From: Comamonadaceae bacterium
GTDB lineage: Bacteria; Pseudomonadota; Gammaproteobacteria; Burkholderiales; Burkholderiaceae_C
Length of the DNA stretch: 37,375 nucleotides
Direction: 5' to 3'
NCBI GenBank assembly: GCA_947446885.1
Contig: CANFHZ010000014.1
Location: 1-37,375 of the forward strand
In this document: positions 34,677 to 37,375 of the stretch, piece after piece
Position numbering within the stretch: the stretch's first letter is position 1
Layout: the number at the start of each line of letters is the position of its first letter
The notes under the pieces: model-generated
Database searches by the model: none
Seen by the model: only the letters and a program-made list of their open reading frames with translations
Told to the model about the DNA's origin: nothing
Made by a program: the position numbers and the translations under genes

Positions 34677-35723
34677 ATGCAACACGCCACCACCATCACA
34701 CCGCAGGAAGCACTGCAACGCACCATCGAACACCGTGAGATTTTTCACGATGAAATGCTGCACCTCATGCGCCAGATCATGGCGGGCGAGGTGTCGCCCG
34801 TTCTGTTGGCCGCACTCATGACGGGCTTGCGCGTCAAGAAAGAAACCATTGGCGAAATCACGGCAGCAGCCCAGGTGATGCGCGAGTTCTCGACCAAGGT
34901 GGAGGTGGCCGACACCACGCATCTGGTGGACATCGTGGGCACGGGAGGTGATGGCTCGCACACCTTCAATATTTCGACCTGTGCCATGTTTGTCGCTGCG
35001 GCTGCTGGTGCCAAAGTCAGCAAGCACGGCGGGCGCAGCGTCAGCAGTAAGAGCGGCAGCGCCGACGTGCTAGAGGCCTTGGGGCTGCACATTAATTTGT
35101 CACCGGCGGCGATTGCACAGTGCATCGCGCAGCAGGGCGTGGGTTTTATGTTTGCGCCTAACCACCATCCGGCGATGAAAAACGTGGCACCGGTGCGGCG
35201 CGAGCTGGGTATCAAAACCATGTTCAACATCCTCGGGCCTCTCACCAACCCTGCAAACGCTCCCAACATTCTGATGGGGGTGTTCCACGCCGATTTGGTC
35301 GGTATCCAGGTGCGGGCCTTGCAGCGTTTGGGCGCGCAGCATGCGCTGGTGGTGTATGGCCGTGATGGCATGGACGAGATCAGCCTGGGCGCATCCACGC
35401 TGGTTGGCGAACTCAAAGACGGCGTGGTGAGCGAATATGAAATCCACCCCGAGGACTTCGGCCTCGTGATGGCCAGCAGCCGTGCCCTCAAGGTGCAGAC
35501 CGCGCAGGAGTCCAAAGACATGCTGCTGCGGGTCTTGGATAAGGTCCCTGGCCCGTCGGCAGATATCGTGGTGCTTAATGCCGGGGCTGCGCTGTATGCG
35601 GCCAATGTCGCGCCAGACATGCGCGCGGGCATAGCCTTGGCGCGCCAGGCGATTACCAGCGGCGCGGCGCGCGCCAAACTCGATGCCTTGGTGGCGCTGT
35701 CGCAGTCCCTGGCTGCGGCCTAA
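34677..35723 (+). CDS. trpD: anthranilate phosphoribosyltransferase
   Basis: TrpD (348 aa) joins anthranilate to PRPP. The start ATG 34677 has an AGGAG site at 34664-34668; a TTG at 34653 in the same frame has no site. [18 protein letters not shown] (about 84-101) contains the PRPP/phosphate glycine loop, [20 protein letters not shown] (about 116-135) is the second conserved loop, [12 protein letters not shown] near 158 binds anthranilate, and [10 protein letters not shown] near 184 follows. Length fits the family. The gene is 20 nt after ltaE and 18 nt before trpC. Confidence 0.97.
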   Translation: MQHATTITPQEALQRTIEHREIFHDEMLHLMRQIMAGEVSPVLLAALMTGLRVKKETIGEITAAAQVMREFSTKVEVADTTHLVDIVGTGGDGSHTFNISTCAMFVAAAAGAKVSKHGGRSVSSKSGSADVLEALGLHINLSPAAIAQCIAQQGVGFMFAPNHHPAMKNVAPVRRELGIKTMFNILGPLTNPANAPNILMGVFHADLVGIQVRALQRLGAQHALVVYGRDGMDEISLGASTLVGELKDGVVSEYEIHPEDFGLVMASSRALKVQTAQESKDMLLRVLDKVPGPSADIVVLNAGAALYAANVAPDMRAGIALARQAITSGAARAKLDALVALSQSLAAA

Positions 35724-35741
35724 AAACCATTGGATCGAACC

Positions 35742-36539
35742 ATGTCCGACATTCTGGAAACCATCGTGGCCGTCAAGCACCAAGAGGTGGCCGCTGCGCG
35801 CAAACGCAAACCGCTGGAGCTGGTGCGGCAAGACGCCGAGTCGCGCGTGCTGACCCGGGACTTTGTCGGCGCCATCCGCACCAAGATGGCAGCGGGGCAG
35901 GCTGCCGTAATCGCCGAGGTGAAAAAAGCCAGCCCGTCCAAGGGCGTGCTGCGCGAAGACTTTATTCCCGCCGACATTGCCCAGAGTTATGCCGAATACG
36001 GCGCGGCCTGTTTGTCGGTGCTCACCGATGTGCAATTTTTTCAAGGCAGTGTCGACGCGCTCAAACAGGCGCGGGCATCCTGCCATTTGCCGGTACTGCG
36101 CAAAGACTTTATGGTCGACGCCTACCAAATCTACGAATCGCGTGCCATGGGTGCCGACTGCGTTTTGCTGATTGCGGCCTGTCTGGATGATGCCCGCATG
36201 CGCGACTTCGAAGCCATTGCCCGCGATCTGGGTATGGCGGTACTGGTCGAGGTCCACGACGCGGCCGAGATGGAGCGCGCCCTGCAACTGGCCACTCCGC
36301 TGATCGGCGTGAACAACCGCAACCTCAAGACATTCGAGGTTTCCCTGGATACGACCTTGGCCTTGCGCACGCAGGTCGGGCCGGATCGCATCATCGTTAC
36401 AGAAAGCGGCATCCGCACCCGCGATGACGTGCTGCGCCTGGGTGCCGCCGGGGTGGGTGCCTTTTTGGTGGGAGAGGCCTTTATGCGCGCGCCGGAGCCC
36501 GGACAGGCGCTGGCGGATTTATTTTTCCCGGCGCCGTGA
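35742..36539 (+). CDS. trpC: indole-3-glycerol phosphate synthase
   Basis: TrpC (265 aa) closes the indole ring in a TIM-barrel. The ATG 35742 is preferred over an in-frame TTG at 35730 because it starts the conserved [37 protein letters not shown] (about 57-74) has the catalytic Lys, [24 protein letters not shown] splits into the LRKDFMVD and GADCVLLI strands, [12 protein letters not shown] (about 190-201) and [11 protein letters not shown] (about 218-228) complete the phosphate site. The stop overlaps the DUF1643 start (GTGA). trpF, trpB and trpA are not in the window. Confidence 0.97.
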   Translation: MSDILETIVAVKHQEVAAARKRKPLELVRQDAESRVLTRDFVGAIRTKMAAGQAAVIAEVKKASPSKGVLREDFIPADIAQSYAEYGAACLSVLTDVQFFQGSVDALKQARASCHLPVLRKDFMVDAYQIYESRAMGADCVLLIAACLDDARMRDFEAIARDLGMAVLVEVHDAAEMERALQLATPLIGVNNRNLKTFEVSLDTTLALRTQVGPDRIIVTESGIRTRDDVLRLGAAGVGAFLVGEAFMRAPEPGQALADLFFPAP

Positions 36540-37252
36540 CAAGGTCCGCCGCTTCGCCGCCGCAAGACTATCTGCGACTCAGCGCCCCCGAGTTGTTGGG
36601 CGAATTCGCGGTGTACGGACACTATTACCAAGCCTACATCGGGCTGGAGCCTGGGGCGCCGCTTGAAGCCTTGCGCAGCCGTTTGGAAATCGCACCGCGC
36701 GGCTGGTCGCTTACGGATGTGGATGCCCGCGAAGCCGACTTGCTGGTCATCATGATGAATCCCGGGGCCTCGAAGCCGCTGGGGACGCTGTGGGACGGCG
36801 ATGCCCCGGCTGGCTTGGTGGCGGCGCAACCCGACCGCACCCAATACCAAATCATGCGGCTTTTGCGCGCCGCCCAGGCCCTGGGGCTGGGTTGGCGGCA
36901 CGCCCGGGTCTTCAATCTGAGTGATTTGCGCACGCCCAAGAGCGCAGAAATGATTGCCAAATTAAATTTGTATGGTGATCAGGACAGGCACAGTCTGTTC
37001 TCGGATGCCCGCCACACGGAGTGCCAGCGCTGGTTTGGCTCGCATGCAACCCCTGTTTTGTGCGCCTGGGGTATGCATCCGGGGCTGTCCGGCCTGGCTG
37101 CGCGTGCCGTGCGTGCCGCCGCCGGACACCCGTTGTTGGGTTTGTCTGTGGACGGTCTGCGCTACCGACACCCCTTGCCACAAACCCAAAATTTGCAGCA
37201 TCAGTGGTTGCGCGCCATGGTGGATCAAATTGCAGCGCATTACATACGTTGA
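36536..37252 (+). CDS. DUF1643 family protein
   Basis: Starting with GTG 36536 (GTGA overlap with trpC), the protein is 238 aa. The core matches DUF1643: [11 protein letters not shown] (about 71-81), a [14 protein letters not shown] helix, [14 protein letters not shown] (about 122-135), [10 protein letters not shown] (about 178-187) and the end [10 protein letters not shown]. The first 65 residues are a less conserved extension. The function of the family is unknown. Coupling to trpC suggests co-expression, but a role in tryptophan synthesis is not implied. Confidence 0.8.
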   Translation: MTRSAASPPQDYLRLSAPELLGEFAVYGHYYQAYIGLEPGAPLEALRSRLEIAPRGWSLTDVDAREADLLVIMMNPGASKPLGTLWDGDAPAGLVAAQPDRTQYQIMRLLRAAQALGLGWRHARVFNLSDLRTPKSAEMIAKLNLYGDQDRHSLFSDARHTECQRWFGSHATPVLCAWGMHPGLSGLAARAVRAAAGHPLLGLSVDGLRYRHPLPQTQNLQHQWLRAMVDQIAAHYIR

Positions 37253-37296
37253 CGTCGATTGAATGACCAAGATGGCGTCCTTACACGGAAAACTGG

Positions 37297-37302
37297 CATA
37301 AT
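37297..37302 (+). promoter_or_regulatory. -10-like hexamer (CATAAT) of the tRNA gene
   Basis: CATAAT lies 15 nt before the tRNA 5' end, a usual distance for a stable-RNA promoter. TTACAC at 37281-37286 is too close to be its -35, so only the -10 is proposed. Confidence 0.4.
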
Positions 37303-37317
37303 CTTCGGTTCACGATT

Positions 37318-37375
37318 GGAGAGGTGGCCGAGTGGTTAATGGCAGCAGACTGTAAATCTGCCCTCTTACGAGTAC
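37318..37375 (+). tRNA. tRNA-Tyr (GTA), 3' end beyond the window
   Basis: The gene starts GGAGAGGTGGCCGAGTGG, a class II tRNA 5' half with a D-loop. The anticodon arm CAGACTGTAAATCTG carries anticodon GTA (37352-37354) within a 5-bp stem CAGAC/... ATCTG. The long variable arm begins at CCCTCTTACGAG and the window ends inside it. The GUA anticodon is a natural target of the queuosine enzymes QueA and Tgt encoded upstream. Confidence 0.95.

Overview
The window is high-GC DNA from a betaproteobacterium. It most resembles the Comamonadaceae (a Rhodoferax/Polaromonas/Curvibacter-type organism), judged from protein style, the pilA-tfpZ-pglL locus, the trpE-chorismate mutase-trpG order and the DUF3717/DUF1289 protein. 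The genus is inferred from memory and not proven. I see no phage, IS element, CRISPR array or plasmid genes; this looks like an ordinary chromosome with a few accessory blocks.

Layout. (1) 1-8358: a type IV pilin locus. It holds pilA and its terminator, a small unknown gene, a 1019-residue GT41 (SPINDLY/OGT-like) glycosyltransferase with a GT2-like C-terminal domain, an AT-rich FkbM methyltransferase-glycosyltransferase fusion, the pilin accessory gene tfpZ, and a PglL-type O-oligosaccharyltransferase. Together they look like a pilin glycosylation unit. (2) 8394-10411: small secreted proteins, with two surface-adhesin-E-like paralogues flanking a MORN-repeat protein. (3) 10447-17029: housekeeping genes moaC, bepA-like M48 protease, a PF04020 membrane protein, a TerC-family manganese exporter behind a clear yybP-ykoY (Mn2+) riboswitch, DUF3717-DUF1289, yaeQ, purB and a GST. 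(4) 17041-23999, minus strand: an eight-gene, mostly overlapping lipid-modification operon (FAD oxidoreductase, DUF1365, CFA-synthase-like methyltransferase, chalcone-isomerase-like protein, MFS/GPH transporter, DUF3833 lipoprotein, SDR, SnoaL-like). A desaturase/ferritin-like diiron gene is divergent from it. (5) 24958-26510: rfaE2 and a yqjD-yqjE-yqjK-like envelope cluster. (6) 26613-28344, minus strand: a cobalt-type nitrile hydratase operon (alpha, beta, activator). (7) 28404-30873: queA and tgt for queuosine tRNA modification. (8) 30913-37252: a trp operon with a candidate Trp-codon leader, trpE-chorismate mutase-trpG-threonine aldolase-trpD-trpC-DUF1643. (9) A tRNA-Tyr gene cut by the window end.

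The points most worth attention are: the pilin glycosylation locus with two unusual multidomain enzymes; the CFA-synthase paralogue that lacks two residues of the canonical active site, inside an operon suited to unusual fatty acids; the riboswitch whose terminator arm overlaps an aptamer hairpin; a candidate trp attenuator; and a recurrent pattern in which a -10-like hexamer ends exactly 6-7 nt before the start codon of genes lacking a Shine-Dalgarno sequence, suggesting several leaderless transcripts.
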